This document shows positions 8,560-17,946 of a stretch of 64,000 nt of DNA, in pieces. Position 1 is the first letter of the stretch. Each line of letters opens with the position of its first letter. The translations under genes were made by a program, and so were the position numbers. The notes beneath the pieces were generated by a model. It saw nothing but the letters and a program-made list of their open reading frames with translations. It was not told where the DNA came from and made no database searches. Origin of the DNA: JAVKBW01 sp040222995 (GTDB lineage Bacteria > Pseudomonadota > Alphaproteobacteria > UBA8366 > Aestuariispiraceae); assembly GCA_040222995.1 (NCBI GenBank), contig JAVKBW010000039.1, positions 124,001-188,000 of the forward strand, in the 5' to 3' direction.

Positions 8560-9903
8560 GTGTCCGGGTCCTGGCTGAAATCGATCGCGCTCGCCTTTCT
8601 TCCGGCGGGGCTGCTTCTGGCACTGCTGGTCAGCGAACAGAAGATCGATTCCGCCGTCGCGATACTGTTGGCAATGGCGGTCCTGCTGGGTGCGGGCATC
8701 GCCGTGCGTCGCCGCATCAAGGCCGAAGATGTCGTCATGCGCCGGTTGAACCGGCTGACGGCGGAGGCACAGACGCAGCTGGACGCGTTGAGCTATAAGG
8801 CTGCGGTCGCCGATCGGATCGTGAACTCCCTGCCGCACCCGATCTTCTTCCTGGATTCGGATCGCCGGGTCGTGCGCATGAACGCCGTGGCCGGCGCGCT
8901 GATCGATTCCGACATTACCGGCCGCGACCTGGGGGACGGGCTGCGCGACCCGGGCCTGATGGGGGCAATCGACCGTGTTCTGAAGGGGGAGGGGCCGCAG
9001 TCGGTCGACCTGAACATACCGGTGCCGGTGGAAACCGACTATATCGCGCGCATCGAACCGGTGGAACCGCCCCCCGGCACGCCCAAGGGCCGCGACGCAC
9101 CGGTGGTGCTGGTCGACCTTCAGGATGTGACGGCCCTTCGCCGGTCGGAGAAGATGCGGGTCGATTTCGTCGCCAATGTCAGCCACGAGTTGCGCACGCC
9201 GCTGACCAGCCTGACCGGGTTCATCGAAACCCTGCGCGGGCCGGCAAAGGACGATGCCGAGGCGCGGGAAAAGTTCCTGGACATCATGCAGGAACAGTCC
9301 GAACGGATGTACCGGCTGATTTCCGACCTGTTGAGCCTGTCCAAAATCGAACTGGACGAACACAGCCGCCCGAAGGAGCCGGTCAACCTGCCGGAAATCC
9401 TGGAACGGCTGGTCGCCATGCTGGAACCGCGGGCGGTCGCCAGCGGCGTGCGCATCGAATTGATGGTCCCCGAGGACCTGCCGCCGGTACGCGGCGATGC
9501 GGACCAGCTGTTCCAGGTATTCCAGAACCTGCTGGAAAACGCCATGAAGTACGGGGAACAGGGCGGCGTCGTGAAAATCCGCTGTTCGGTGCGCGACGGC
9601 CGACGCGTCGTCACCGAGATCGAGGATTTTGGACCCGGCATTCCGGCCGAACATATCCCGCGCCTGACCGAACGGTTCTATCGCGTCGATACCGCCCGTT
9701 CGCGGCAACTGGGCGGCACCGGTCTGGGGCTGGCAATTGTGAAACATATTTTGAACCGCCATCGCGCGCGGCTGACCATTACAAGCGAGCTGGGCAAGGG
9801 GAGCGTCTTTGGTGTCGCCCTTCCCGTCCTTCAAAATTCCCGAATGATTCCAGATGGTTCGACAGATGCGGAAGAATCCGTCCGGCGCCGGCGCGCCGGT
9901 TAA
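8560..9903 (+). CDS. phoR: Phosphate regulon sensor histidine kinase PhoR
   Basis: This 447-residue kinase starts at GTG, with AAGGAAGG upstream. Two membrane helices (about 5-25 and 32-50) are followed by a PAS domain (about 82-190; NSLPHPIFFLDSDRRV), a HisKA domain with phospho-acceptor H209 in VSHELRTPLTSL, and an ATPase domain with N-box NLLENAMKYG and G-boxes DFGPGIP and GTGLGLAIV. PhoR autophosphorylates and controls PhoB according to signalling through PstSCAB and PhoU. The neighbours are pstS and the rest of the Pho block, so the assignment is strong. A 234-nt gap with no gene separates it from pstS, and pstS probably has its own promoter there. Confidence 0.94.
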   Translation: MSGSWLKSIALAFLPAGLLLALLVSEQKIDSAVAILLAMAVLLGAGIAVRRRIKAEDVVMRRLNRLTAEAQTQLDALSYKAAVADRIVNSLPHPIFFLDSDRRVVRMNAVAGALIDSDITGRDLGDGLRDPGLMGAIDRVLKGEGPQSVDLNIPVPVETDYIARIEPVEPPPGTPKGRDAPVVLVDLQDVTALRRSEKMRVDFVANVSHELRTPLTSLTGFIETLRGPAKDDAEAREKFLDIMQEQSERMYRLISDLLSLSKIELDEHSRPKEPVNLPEILERLVAMLEPRAVASGVRIELMVPEDLPPVRGDADQLFQVFQNLLENAMKYGEQGGVVKIRCSVRDGRRVVTEIEDFGPGIPAEHIPRLTERFYRVDTARSRQLGGTGLGLAIVKHILNRHRARLTITSELGKGSVFGVALPVLQNSRMIPDGSTDAEESVRRRRAG

Positions 9904-10137
9904 TATGACATTATTGGTCTAGATAAATCGGACCATCTGTAACGAAAACGTCTTCGTTCGATCATCAAACCGCAAGAACGCGGGCTTATTAGTCCGCCGT
10001 CGTTTAGGGGCATCTGACCAACCTTCAACCGTGCCCTTGGAACGAAAAGGTCGTTGCCGGGCCGCAACCCAGGTTGCGGAACGCTTCGAAAATCCAATCC
10101 GAAAGACTTTCTAAAGTCATCAATGGAGCGAGAAACT

Positions 10138-11175
10138 ATGAAGGGACTTAAGGCAACGCTCGCGGCTGCTGCACTTGGCGCCGTCGCGTTCGCTGGGAGC
10201 GCCGAAGCGCGCGATCAGATCAACATCGTCGGTTCTTCGACGGTCTTTCCGTTTTCCACCGCTGTCGCCGAAACGTTCGGCCGCACGACGTCCTTCCCGA
10301 CGCCGGTCGTTGAATCGACGGGTTCCGGCGGCGGTCTGCGTCTGTTCTGCGCCGGTGTCGGTGTCGAACATCCGGACATCACCAACGCGTCGCGCCGCAT
10401 CAAGTCTTCTGAAGTCGAAACCTGTGCCGAAAACGGCGTGACCGACATCGTCGAAATCAAGGTTGGTTACGACGGCATCGTGCTTGGCAACTCGGTTGAT
10501 GCCGAACAGGTCGAACTGACGATGGCCCAGCTGTTCCTGGCCCTGGCCGCCCAGGTTCCGGACGGCAACGGCAACATCATCGAAAACCCTTACGAGCGCT
10601 GGTCGGACATCGACCCGTCCCTGCCGAACTACGAAATCGAAGTTCTGGGCCCGCCGCCGTCGTCCGGTACGCGTGACGCGTTTGTCGAGCTCGCCATGGA
10701 AGGCGGCGCCCGTCAGATCGAACAGCTGGCCGAACTCCGCTCTGCGGACAAGGACGCGTTCGAAGAAATCGCGCACACCCTGCGTGAAGACGGCCGCTTC
10801 ATCGAAGCCGGCGAGAACGACAACCTGATCGTCCAGAAGCTGACCGACAATCCGGAAGCCTTCGGCATCTTCGGCTTCTCCTTCCTGGACCAGAACTCCG
10901 ACCTGATCCAGGGTTCGGTCATCGACGGCAACGAACCGACGTTCGAAGCGATCGCTGCCGGCGACTATTCGGTTTCCCGTTCGCTGTACTTCTACGTGAA
11001 GTCGGCCCACGTGGGCGTCATTCCGGGTATCGAAGAATACCTGGCCGAGTTCACCAGCGAAGGCGCCTGGGGTCCGGACGGCTATCTGGCGGAACGGGGC
11101 CTGATCCCGATGCCGGACGAGGAACGCCAGACGTTCCGTGCCGCGGCGGAGAACCTATCCAGCCTGAGCATGTAA
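10138..11175 (+). CDS. pstS: Phosphate ABC transporter substrate-binding protein PstS
   Basis: The protein is 345 residues with a classic signal peptide (MKGLKATLAAAALGAVAFAG, cleavage after SAEA). Phosphate-binding motifs are visible: IVGSSTVFPFS at the mature N-terminus, ESTGSGGGLRLFC, and GPPPSSGTRDAF. It captures phosphate in the periplasm and delivers it to PstC/PstA. The ATG at 10138 is preceded by GGAGCGA and begins the signal peptide; the frame is open 28 codons upstream but has no ribosome site there. Codons are more uniformly C/G-ended than in neighbouring genes, fitting high expression. A GC stem-loop follows the stop. Confidence 0.95.
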   Translation: MKGLKATLAAAALGAVAFAGSAEARDQINIVGSSTVFPFSTAVAETFGRTTSFPTPVVESTGSGGGLRLFCAGVGVEHPDITNASRRIKSSEVETCAENGVTDIVEIKVGYDGIVLGNSVDAEQVELTMAQLFLALAAQVPDGNGNIIENPYERWSDIDPSLPNYEIEVLGPPPSSGTRDAFVELAMEGGARQIEQLAELRSADKDAFEEIAHTLREDGRFIEAGENDNLIVQKLTDNPEAFGIFGFSFLDQNSDLIQGSVIDGNEPTFEAIAAGDYSVSRSLYFYVKSAHVGVIPGIEEYLAEFTSEGAWGPDGYLAERGLIPMPDEERQTFRAAAENLSSLSM

Positions 11176-11185
11176 GTCAGAGAGA

Positions 11186-11215
11186 CCGGCCGGCAGGGAC
11201 ACCCCCGCCGGCCGG
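11186..11215 (+). terminator. Stem-loop after pstS, probable partial terminator or mRNA stabiliser
   Basis: A perfect 9-bp inverted repeat (CCGGCCGGC at 11186-11194, GCCGGCCGG at 11207-11215) with a 12-nt loop begins 10 nt after the pstS stop. Only a short, mixed pyrimidine run follows. This position fits an attenuator that keeps PstS in excess over the membrane subunits. This function is inference. Confidence 0.65.
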
Positions 11216-11385
11216 ACTTCTCTTGCCGCCCATTCTCCAAAGCCCGACTTCTTTCTTTCATCTTCTAAAAAACTTCATTCGTTCGTCACTTCTGCCCGGC
11301 ATCCGGGCGTCTAACACTGTTGTCTGCGAAACCGGGTGCGGCCCCTAACCTCTGCCGCGCCGTCAAGACGGGGGGCGAGGTTCAT

Positions 11386-12768
11386 ATGATTGGTTTCATT
11401 TTCACGGTGGTGTTTCTGGGTCTGACCGCCGCCGCATATTCCATGGGACGGCGCCGCGCCCATGCCGCGGTCGGCGGCAGCACGGCGCGGCTGAACTCGC
11501 TTCCCAGCTATTACGGTTTTCACGCCGCCCTGTGGTTTCTGATCCCCGCCGCGCTGCTTCTGGCGCTGTGGAGCGCGACAGAGACGACCATCGTCGAAGG
11601 CATGGTCGTCGGCAGCCTGCCGCAGGCAACGCAGGATCTGCCCCCGAACCAGCTGGGCCTGATCCTGAATGACATCCGCAACCTGGCCAACGGCAACATC
11701 ACGTCCGGCGAACCGTCCCCGGAAATCCGCGCCGCCGCGGACTATTATGTCAGCCTGTCCAGCACCAGCGCCTGGGCCAAATACATCCTGACCCTGACGC
11801 TGGGCCTGGTCGGCCTGATGATGGGTCTGAAGAAAATCGCCCCGGACTTCCGCGCCCGCAACAGTGTCGAACGCGTGGTCATGGCGATCCTGATGATCAG
11901 TTCGACCATCGCGATTCTGACCACGATCGGCATCGTGCTGTCGCTGCTGTTCGAAGCATCGCGCTTTTTCGCGACGATCCCGCTGACCGACTTCCTGTTC
12001 GGGCTGAAATGGTCGCCGCAGATCGCCATCCGCGAGGACCAGGTCGGATCGTCGGGCGCGTTCGGCGCGGTGCCCGTCTTTGTCGGCACGGCACTGATCA
12101 GCTTCATCGCCATGTGCGTCGCGGCGCCGATCGGCCTTTATTCCGCGATCTACATGTCCGAATATGCCAGCCCGAAATTCCGCGCGGTGATCAAGCCGGT
12201 GCTTGAAATCCTGGCCGGTATCCCGACCGTGGTCTACGGCTTCTTCGCTGCATTGACCATCGCGCCGATGTTCCGGGGTATGGGGGAATCGGTGGGACTG
12301 GACGTCGCGTCCGAAAGCGCGCTGGCCGCCGGCATGGTCATGGGCGTCATGATCATCCCGTTCGTATCGTCCCTGTCCGATGACGTGATTTCCCAGGTGC
12401 CCCGGTCGCTGCGCGAAGGGTCCTATGGCCTGGGAGCGACCAAGTCCGAGACGATCCGCAAGGTGATCCTGCCGGCCGCCCTGCCGGGGATCGTCGGTTC
12501 GCTTCTTCTGGCCGTCAGCCGCGCCATCGGCGAGACGATGATCGTCGTCATGGCCGCGGGCCTGGCCGCGAACCTGACCGCCAACCCGTTTCAGGCGGTG
12601 ACCACGGTGACGGTCCAGATCGTCACGCTTCTTATCGGTGACCAGGAATTCGACAGCCCGAAGACACTGGCAGCCTTTGCGCTGGGTCTGGTGCTGTTCT
12701 TTGTCACGCTGTGTCTCAACATCATCGCGCTTCACGTGGTGCGGAAATATCGGGAACAATATGACTGA
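11386..12768 (+). CDS. pstC: Phosphate ABC transporter permease PstC, long form
   Basis: This is a 460-residue inner-membrane permease, longer than the roughly 320 residues of enterobacterial PstC. An extra N-terminal part (about 1-150) carries one helix at the start and another near residue 45, plus a periplasmic stretch. The canonical core follows, with SSTIAILTTIG, the YSAIYMSEYASPKFR segment, GIPTVVYGFFAAL, and the ATPase-contact loop near LREGSYGLGATKSET. It forms the membrane channel with PstA. The start at ATG 11386 has GGGGCGAGG upstream; an ATG 22 codons earlier is less likely. The stop overlaps the pstA start by 8 nt. Confidence 0.93.
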   Translation: MIGFIFTVVFLGLTAAAYSMGRRRAHAAVGGSTARLNSLPSYYGFHAALWFLIPAALLLALWSATETTIVEGMVVGSLPQATQDLPPNQLGLILNDIRNLANGNITSGEPSPEIRAAADYYVSLSSTSAWAKYILTLTLGLVGLMMGLKKIAPDFRARNSVERVVMAILMISSTIAILTTIGIVLSLLFEASRFFATIPLTDFLFGLKWSPQIAIREDQVGSSGAFGAVPVFVGTALISFIAMCVAAPIGLYSAIYMSEYASPKFRAVIKPVLEILAGIPTVVYGFFAALTIAPMFRGMGESVGLDVASESALAAGMVMGVMIIPFVSSLSDDVISQVPRSLREGSYGLGATKSETIRKVILPAALPGIVGSLLLAVSRAIGETMIVVMAAGLAANLTANPFQAVTTVTVQIVTLLIGDQEFDSPKTLAAFALGLVLFFVTLCLNIIALHVVRKYREQYD

Positions 12769-14554
12769 TACGACGATGCAAGGGGGGCCTTCGACGCCGG
12801 ACGGCGAAGGCATCTATCAGGTAGTCAAACGCACCCTGTCGCGGCGTTATTCGGCGGAAAAGCGGTTCCAGGCCTATGGGCTGATCGCGATCTTCCTGGC
12901 GCTTGGGTTCCTGGCGTTCCTGTTCACCGATATCATTTCGAACGGGATCACCGCGTTCTGGCAGACCCAGGTCCAGATCGAAATCACCTTCGATCAGGAA
13001 ATCGTCGATCCGCGCGGCGACGGGTCCGAAGAATCGCTTCTGGCGGGCGACTACCGCACCCTGTCCCGCGATGCCTTCGCATCCTACTTCCCGGGCGTGT
13101 CCGGCCGTTCCGCCCGCCGGGAAATGTTCGACCTGATGTCCGGGGGGGCGCAGTATTCCCTGCGCGAGATGGTAGAGGACAACCCGGACGTCGTGGGGAC
13201 AACCCAGAAGGTCTGGGTCCATATGTCGGACGATGCCGACGTCTTCTTCAAGGGCCGGTCCACCGACATCAGCACGCGGCCGGTCAACGGTATCGCATCC
13301 CCGACGGGGACGGAGGATGAAATCCGCATCCTGTCCACGTCGAACGACTTCAATGACATCCTGCAGGCGGTAAAGGACCTGCTGCGCCAGGATGCACAGG
13401 ACCTGGAACGCGACGCGAACCGCCTGGATGCGGTGATCGAAGCCCATGAACGCGCGTTGCAGGCCGGCGGCGAAGCGGCGGAAGAGGCCCGCTCGCAATT
13501 GGAAATCGTGCGCGCGGACCAGCAGGAACTGCGGGACGATGCCGCCGCCCTGATCGCGCGCGCCGACGATCCGGCAGGCGCCGAACGCCTGTCGAATGCC
13601 ATGCCCAGCTATTTCGTGTCGATCAATGGCGGCTTCGTGAAGATCACGTCCGTCAGCGGTGCGGAAATCACCGGGGATGTCTTCATCCCGCTGGAATCGA
13701 CGAATGATGCGGCCAGGGACGAATGGGAAATCGTCGTCTATGAAACGCCGGTCCAGGCGCGCCGCCTGAGCGACCAGCAGATCACCTGGCTGCGCACGCT
13801 GGATCAGCAGGGTGTGGTGGCACAGAATTTCAACACCACGCTGTTCACCGCCGGCGACAGCCGCGAACCGGAACAGGCCGGCATCTGGGGTGCCGCGGTG
13901 GGATCCTTCTTCACGCTGATGGTCACCTTCCTGTTGAGTTTCCCGATCGGGGTCATGACGGCGGTCTATCTGGAAGAGTTCGCACCGAAAAACCGCATCA
14001 CCGATTTCATCGAAGTGAACATCAACAATTTGGCGGCGGTGCCGTCCATCGTCTTCGGTCTTCTGGGGCTGGCGGTGTTCCTGAATTTCTTCGGACTGCC
14101 GCGGTCGGCGCCGCTGGTCGGCGGCCTGGTGCTGACCCTGATGACCCTGCCGACGATCATCATTGCGTCCCGCGCGGCCCTGAAGGCGGTTCCGCCGTCG
14201 ATCCGCGAGGCGGCGCTGGGCATGGGCGCCAGCCGGCTTCAGGCCATGACGCACCACACGCTGCCGCTGGCGATGCCGGGCATGCTGACCGGGACGATCA
14301 TCGGCATGGCCCAGGCGCTTGGCGAATCGGCCCCGCTTCTGATGATCGGGATGGTCGCCTTCATCGTCGATATTCCGGGCGGCCCGACCGACCCGTCGAC
14401 GGTGCTTCCGGTGCAGATCTATCTTTGGGCAGACAGCCCCGAACGCGCCTTCATCGAACGCACATCGGCGGCGATCATGGTCCTGCTGGGCTTCCTGATC
14501 AGCATGAACCTGTTGGCTGTCCTGCTGCGCAAACGCTTCGAGCGCCGCTGGTAA
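12761..14554 (+). CDS. pstA: Phosphate ABC transporter permease PstA with a large N-terminal insertion (DUF3333 type)
   Basis: The protein is 597 residues, about twice the size of enterobacterial PstA. A cytoplasmic N-terminus and one helix (about 35-55) are followed by a non-membrane region of about 310 residues, then the canonical permease core from about residue 370 (VGSFFTLMVTFLLSFPIG, AVYLEEFAPK, NLAAVPSIVFGLLGL, REAALGMGASRLQAM). Within the insertion, residues about 205-280 are a charged, Ala/Glu-rich likely coiled coil (DLERDANRLDAVIEAHERAL). The extension is the alphaproteobacterial DUF3333-type architecture as I know it; the coiled-coil extension is longer than usual in my judgement. 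Translationally coupled to pstC. Confidence 0.92.
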   Translation: MTDTTMQGGPSTPDGEGIYQVVKRTLSRRYSAEKRFQAYGLIAIFLALGFLAFLFTDIISNGITAFWQTQVQIEITFDQEIVDPRGDGSEESLLAGDYRTLSRDAFASYFPGVSGRSARREMFDLMSGGAQYSLREMVEDNPDVVGTTQKVWVHMSDDADVFFKGRSTDISTRPVNGIASPTGTEDEIRILSTSNDFNDILQAVKDLLRQDAQDLERDANRLDAVIEAHERALQAGGEAAEEARSQLEIVRADQQELRDDAAALIARADDPAGAERLSNAMPSYFVSINGGFVKITSVSGAEITGDVFIPLESTNDAARDEWEIVVYETPVQARRLSDQQITWLRTLDQQGVVAQNFNTTLFTAGDSREPEQAGIWGAAVGSFFTLMVTFLLSFPIGVMTAVYLEEFAPKNRITDFIEVNINNLAAVPSIVFGLLGLAVFLNFFGLPRSAPLVGGLVLTLMTLPTIIIASRAALKAVPPSIREAALGMGASRLQAMTHHTLPLAMPGMLTGTIIGMAQALGESAPLLMIGMVAFIVDIPGGPTDPSTVLPVQIYLWADSPERAFIERTSAAIMVLLGFLISMNLLAVLLRKRFERRW

Positions 14555-14614
14555 GTGTGACGAAAAACGACTATCGAACCGACAACCGAGACGACAGACG
14601 AATAGGAAAGCAAG

Positions 14615-15439
14615 ATGACTTCTGTTGAAACGTCCGATCAGCCAGACCAGACGCCGGCCGCACCGGCACCGGTCGCCGCGCCCGAAATCAAGATGCAGGG
14701 CCGTCAGGTCTGTGTCTTTTACGGGGACAAGCAGGCGCTTTTCGATGTCGACATCGACATTACGGAACGCGAGGTCACGTCGCTGATCGGCCCGTCAGGG
14801 TGTGGCAAGTCGACCTTCCTGCGCTGTCTGAACCGCATGAACGACGTTGTCGAAATCTGCCGCGTGACCGGGAAAATCACGCTGGATCAGGACGATATCT
14901 ATGACAAATCGGTCGATGTCGTGCCGTTGCGCGCCCGCGTCGGCATGGTCTTCCAGAAACCGAACCCGTTCCCGAAATCCATTTTCGAGAACATCGCCTA
15001 TGGCCCGCGCATTCACGGCCTGACGGCAAACAAGGCGGAACTGGACGAGATCGTCGAAAAATCCCTGCAGAGGGCGGGCCTTTGGGAAGAAGTGAAGGAC
15101 CGTCTGGATCAGCCGGGCACCGGTCTTTCCGGCGGCCAGCAGCAGCGTCTGTGCATTGCACGTGCGATCGCGGTTCAGCCCGAAGTCATCCTGATGGACG
15201 AACCCTGTTCCGCGCTGGACCCGATCGCGACCGCGAAGATCGAGGATCTGATCCACGAACTTCGGGAAAACTACACCATCGTGATCGTCACCCATTCCAT
15301 GCAGCAGGCAGCCCGCGTTTCGCAGCGCACGGCCTTCTTCCACCTGGGCAATCTGGTGGAATACGGGGAAACGGAACAGATCTTCACGAACCCGAAGGAC
15401 GAACGCACGCAAGGGTACATTACGGGCCGATTCGGCTAA
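14615..15439 (+). CDS. pstB: Phosphate ABC transporter ATPase PstB
   Basis: The protein is 274 residues. After a low-complexity Pro/Ala N-terminal tail (about 1-25) it has all ABC motifs: Walker A GPSGCGKST, the PstB-specific FLRCLNRMND, signature LSGGQQQR, and Walker B VILMDEPCSALDP, followed by the H-switch in VIVTHSMQQA. It energises phosphate uptake through PstC/PstA and is part of the phosphate-sensing complex with PhoU and PhoR. There are 60 nt from pstA and 51 nt to phoU, consistent with one operon. Confidence 0.97.
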   Translation: MTSVETSDQPDQTPAAPAPVAAPEIKMQGRQVCVFYGDKQALFDVDIDITEREVTSLIGPSGCGKSTFLRCLNRMNDVVEICRVTGKITLDQDDIYDKSVDVVPLRARVGMVFQKPNPFPKSIFENIAYGPRIHGLTANKAELDEIVEKSLQRAGLWEEVKDRLDQPGTGLSGGQQQRLCIARAIAVQPEVILMDEPCSALDPIATAKIEDLIHELRENYTIVIVTHSMQQAARVSQRTAFFHLGNLVEYGETEQIFTNPKDERTQGYITGRFG

Positions 15440-15490
15440 TATGGGGCTTGGGTGGGAAACCAGGTTCAAGGAAAGGCGTAAGCATCAAAC

Positions 15491-16237
15491 ATGGCGGATG
15501 TATCCCACGGTCATATCGTCGCCGCGTACGATCAGGAATTCAAGAAACTGACGAAGCTGTTGTCCCAGATGGGCGGACTGGCGGAAGTTCAGCTTTCGAA
15601 CGCCCTGACGGCGATCGAAAAACGCAACGACAAGCTCGCCCAGAAGGTTAAGGACGGCGACCGCGAAATCGACCAGCTGGAAATCGATATCGAAGCGCTG
15701 GTCGTGCGCATGCTGGCCCTTCGCCAGCCCGTTGCGAACGACCTTCGCTATATCGTCGCGACCTTGCGCATATCGTCCGACATCGAACGGATCGGCGATT
15801 ATGCGAAGAACATCGGCAAACGCGCCATGGCGCTGAACCAGTTGCCGGCCGAACCGCTGTTGCGGGGGGTCGTGCGCATCGGCCAGCCGGTCCAGGCCAT
15901 GCTGAAGGACGTGATGGACGCGCATCTTCAGGGCGACACGGCAAAGGCGATCGACGTCTGGGAAGCGGACGAGGAAGTGGATGCGCTCTATACCAGCCTG
16001 TTCCGCGAGTTGCTGACCTACATGATGGAAGACCCGCGGCACATAACGCCGTGCACGCACCTGCTGTTCATCGCCAAGAACCTGGAACGGATCGGCGATC
16101 ACGCGACCAACATCGCGGAAACGATCCATTTCCAGGTCGAAGGCACGCCACTGGCCGACCGGCGGCCAAAGGCGGACGGATCGAACTACGAGGTGCTTCG
16201 TCCAGAGGATGAATTGGATGACGATGACGACGACTGA
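15491..16237 (+). CDS. phoU: Phosphate signalling regulator PhoU
   Basis: This all-helical protein of 248 residues has the two PhoU repeats. The metal-binding E/DxxxD-type motifs are visible in RYIVATLRISSDIERIGDYAKNI-like text in the first repeat and in LLFIAKNLERIGDHATNIAE in the second. PhoU damps PhoR when phosphate is plentiful and limits PstSCAB activity. The C-terminus ends in a run of Asp. It sits between pstB and phoB, the expected place. Confidence 0.95.
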   Translation: MADVSHGHIVAAYDQEFKKLTKLLSQMGGLAEVQLSNALTAIEKRNDKLAQKVKDGDREIDQLEIDIEALVVRMLALRQPVANDLRYIVATLRISSDIERIGDYAKNIGKRAMALNQLPAEPLLRGVVRIGQPVQAMLKDVMDAHLQGDTAKAIDVWEADEEVDALYTSLFRELLTYMMEDPRHITPCTHLLFIAKNLERIGDHATNIAETIHFQVEGTPLADRRPKADGSNYEVLRPEDELDDDDDD

Positions 16238-16280
16238 GGCGCGGCGCTCCGCGCCGTATCATGAGGGGAGTACCCGGCCA

Positions 16281-16979
16281 ATGACGGGCCTGAAACCGAA
16301 AATCCTGATCGTGGAAGACGAAACGGCGGTCGTAGCCCTGCTGCGCTACAACCTGGAACATCAGGGGTTTGAAGTCGATGCCGTATCCGACGGGGAAGAG
16401 GCACTGGTCGCGGTCGAAGAAAACCCGCCGGACCTGGTCCTGCTGGACTGGATGCTGCCGCAGCTTTCGGGAATCGAGGTTTGCCGCCAGCTTCGCCGCC
16501 GCCCGGCCACGAAACAAATGCCGATCATCCTGCTCACCGCCCGCGGGGAAGAGGCGGATACGGTCCGCGGCCTGGATTCCGGCGCCGACGACTATGTAAC
16601 CAAGCCGTTTTCGCCGGCGGAACTGTCGGCCAGGGTCCATGCCCTTCTGCGGCGGTCGCGCCCGGCCCTGTCGGACGAATCGATCAGCATCGCCGACCTG
16701 CAGATGGATCTGGCCGCGCACCGCGTCTATCGCGGCACGCGCGAAATCAAGCTGGGGCCGACCGAATACCGGTTGCTGCGCCATTTCATGGAACATCCGG
16801 GCCGGGTCTTCAGCCGCGAACAGCTGCTGGATTCCGTCTGGGGCCGCGACGTCTATGTGGAACTGCGCACCGTCGACGTCCATATCCGCCGACTGCGCAA
16901 GGCGCTGAACGAAGGCGGGGAACAGGACGTTATCCGCACCGTGCGGTCCGCCGGATACGCGCTGGAGGCAACCGCCTAG
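16281..16979 (+). CDS. phoB: Phosphate regulon response regulator PhoB
   Basis: This OmpR/PhoB-class regulator is 232 residues. The receiver domain (about 1-120) has the acidic pair in IVEDE, phosphorylation site D56 in LLDWMLP, and the conserved Lys in VTKPFSP. The winged-helix DNA-binding domain (about 130-230) ends with RTVDVHIRRLRKAL, the recognition region. It activates the pst operon and other Pho genes. The ATG at 16281 is chosen because GAGGGGAGT precedes it and the receiver fold starts at once; the frame is open upstream to 16209 within the end of phoU. 43 nt separate it from phoU. Confidence 0.95.
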   Translation: MTGLKPKILIVEDETAVVALLRYNLEHQGFEVDAVSDGEEALVAVEENPPDLVLLDWMLPQLSGIEVCRQLRRRPATKQMPIILLTARGEEADTVRGLDSGADDYVTKPFSPAELSARVHALLRRSRPALSDESISIADLQMDLAAHRVYRGTREIKLGPTEYRLLRHFMEHPGRVFSREQLLDSVWGRDVYVELRTVDVHIRRLRKALNEGGEQDVIRTVRSAGYALEATA

Positions 16980-17150
16980 CGTCCCGCGCCGCCTCCACTG
17001 CCTGTCTGGCCTCCCCGCGCCGTGCGGGTTCGGGCCAATTACTGAAAATCTTTGAACTTTTGGCGCCGGTCGTTGAAACTCCGGCGTCGTAAGGCAACGT
17101 ATGCGGGGTGCGGACACGCCCCGTGAACAGGGATTTTCGATTCTGGCACC

Positions 17151-17753
17151 ATGAAGACAGCGGCAATTATCGGTTCACTGGCAATCCTGCTGGGCCTTGC
17201 GGCATGTACCGACATCCGCGAGACGGAACCGGATCGCACCGCGACGGAACAGCTTCTGATTTCGACCGCGGCGGACAATGCGGTCGAACAGTTCGACTTT
17301 ACCTCGCTTGCGGGACAGGCGGTCTTTCTGCGCCGGGACTATTTCGAAAGCTATGATTCCGGCTATGTCCTGGCACTCACCAGGCGGAAACTGGGGCGCG
17401 ACGGCGTGCGCATCGTGGATGCCCCCGAAGACGCTGCTTTCATTGTCGAACTGCGCTCCGGCGCGCTGTCGCTGAATAACGAGCTGTTCTATATCGGCGT
17501 CGGCGGATTCACCATTCCGGTGCCCCTGTCGGATTCGATCGAGGTGCCGCGCGCGACGCTTTACGGGGACTATGACCGGACCGGAATTGCCAAGTTCGGG
17601 GCTCTGGTCTTCACCGCGGACGGGACATTGCACCGGGATCTGGAAACCGTCTACGGACTTTCCTGGATGGACCATAACAGCATCCTGGGCATCGGCTGGA
17701 ACGAACAGAACATCCTGCCGGACAGCATCACCGACAATCCGCGCCCCGAATGA
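17151..17753 (+). CDS. Predicted lipoprotein of unknown function
   Basis: The protein is 200 residues with a lipoprotein signal: a short basic start, a hydrophobic run, and a lipobox-like LGLAAC at about residues 14-19, so the mature protein would be anchored by Cys19. A motif RTATEQLLISTAADNAVEQ follows, then a compact alpha/beta domain with FLRRDYFESYD and GVGGFTIPVPL. This layout resembles a small bacterial lipoprotein family, possibly DUF6655; I cannot confirm it. It lies downstream of phoB in the same direction with a 171-nt gap, so membership in the Pho regulon is not shown. The stop lies inside a stem-loop. Confidence 0.8.
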   Translation: MKTAAIIGSLAILLGLAACTDIRETEPDRTATEQLLISTAADNAVEQFDFTSLAGQAVFLRRDYFESYDSGYVLALTRRKLGRDGVRIVDAPEDAAFIVELRSGALSLNNELFYIGVGGFTIPVPLSDSIEVPRATLYGDYDRTGIAKFGALVFTADGTLHRDLETVYGLSWMDHNSILGIGWNEQNILPDSITDNPRPE

Positions 17754-17767
17754 CGGTGTCGGGGCGT
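17743..17767 (+). terminator. Stem-loop overlapping the lipoprotein stop codon
   Basis: An 8-bp perfect inverted repeat (CGCCCCGA at 17743-17750 and TCGGGGCG at 17760-17767) has a 9-nt loop holding the TGA stop. There is no T-run beyond TTCG. A weak intrinsic terminator or an mRNA 3'-end stabiliser is possible. Confidence 0.4.
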
Positions 17768-17946
17768 TCGCATTGGCCGCTTCCGCCCGCGGTTTGTCGC
17801 CCGCCGGGGCCGGTGACGCTTCCGGCTTCCTCAAAGGCGCAATTTGGCTATAAACTGTCATGGTCTTCGGGCAGTGTTCGCGCCTGAGGCACCGGCGCCG
17901 TTTCGGCGCCCCGCCGCCTGTACCTGACTTGCGCTGAAGGACCGTC

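Noticed and set aside
9937..9954. Possible Pho box (CTGTAAC-N4-...) upstream of pstS
   Set aside because: The second heptamer does not match; a site is expected here but not convincingly visible.
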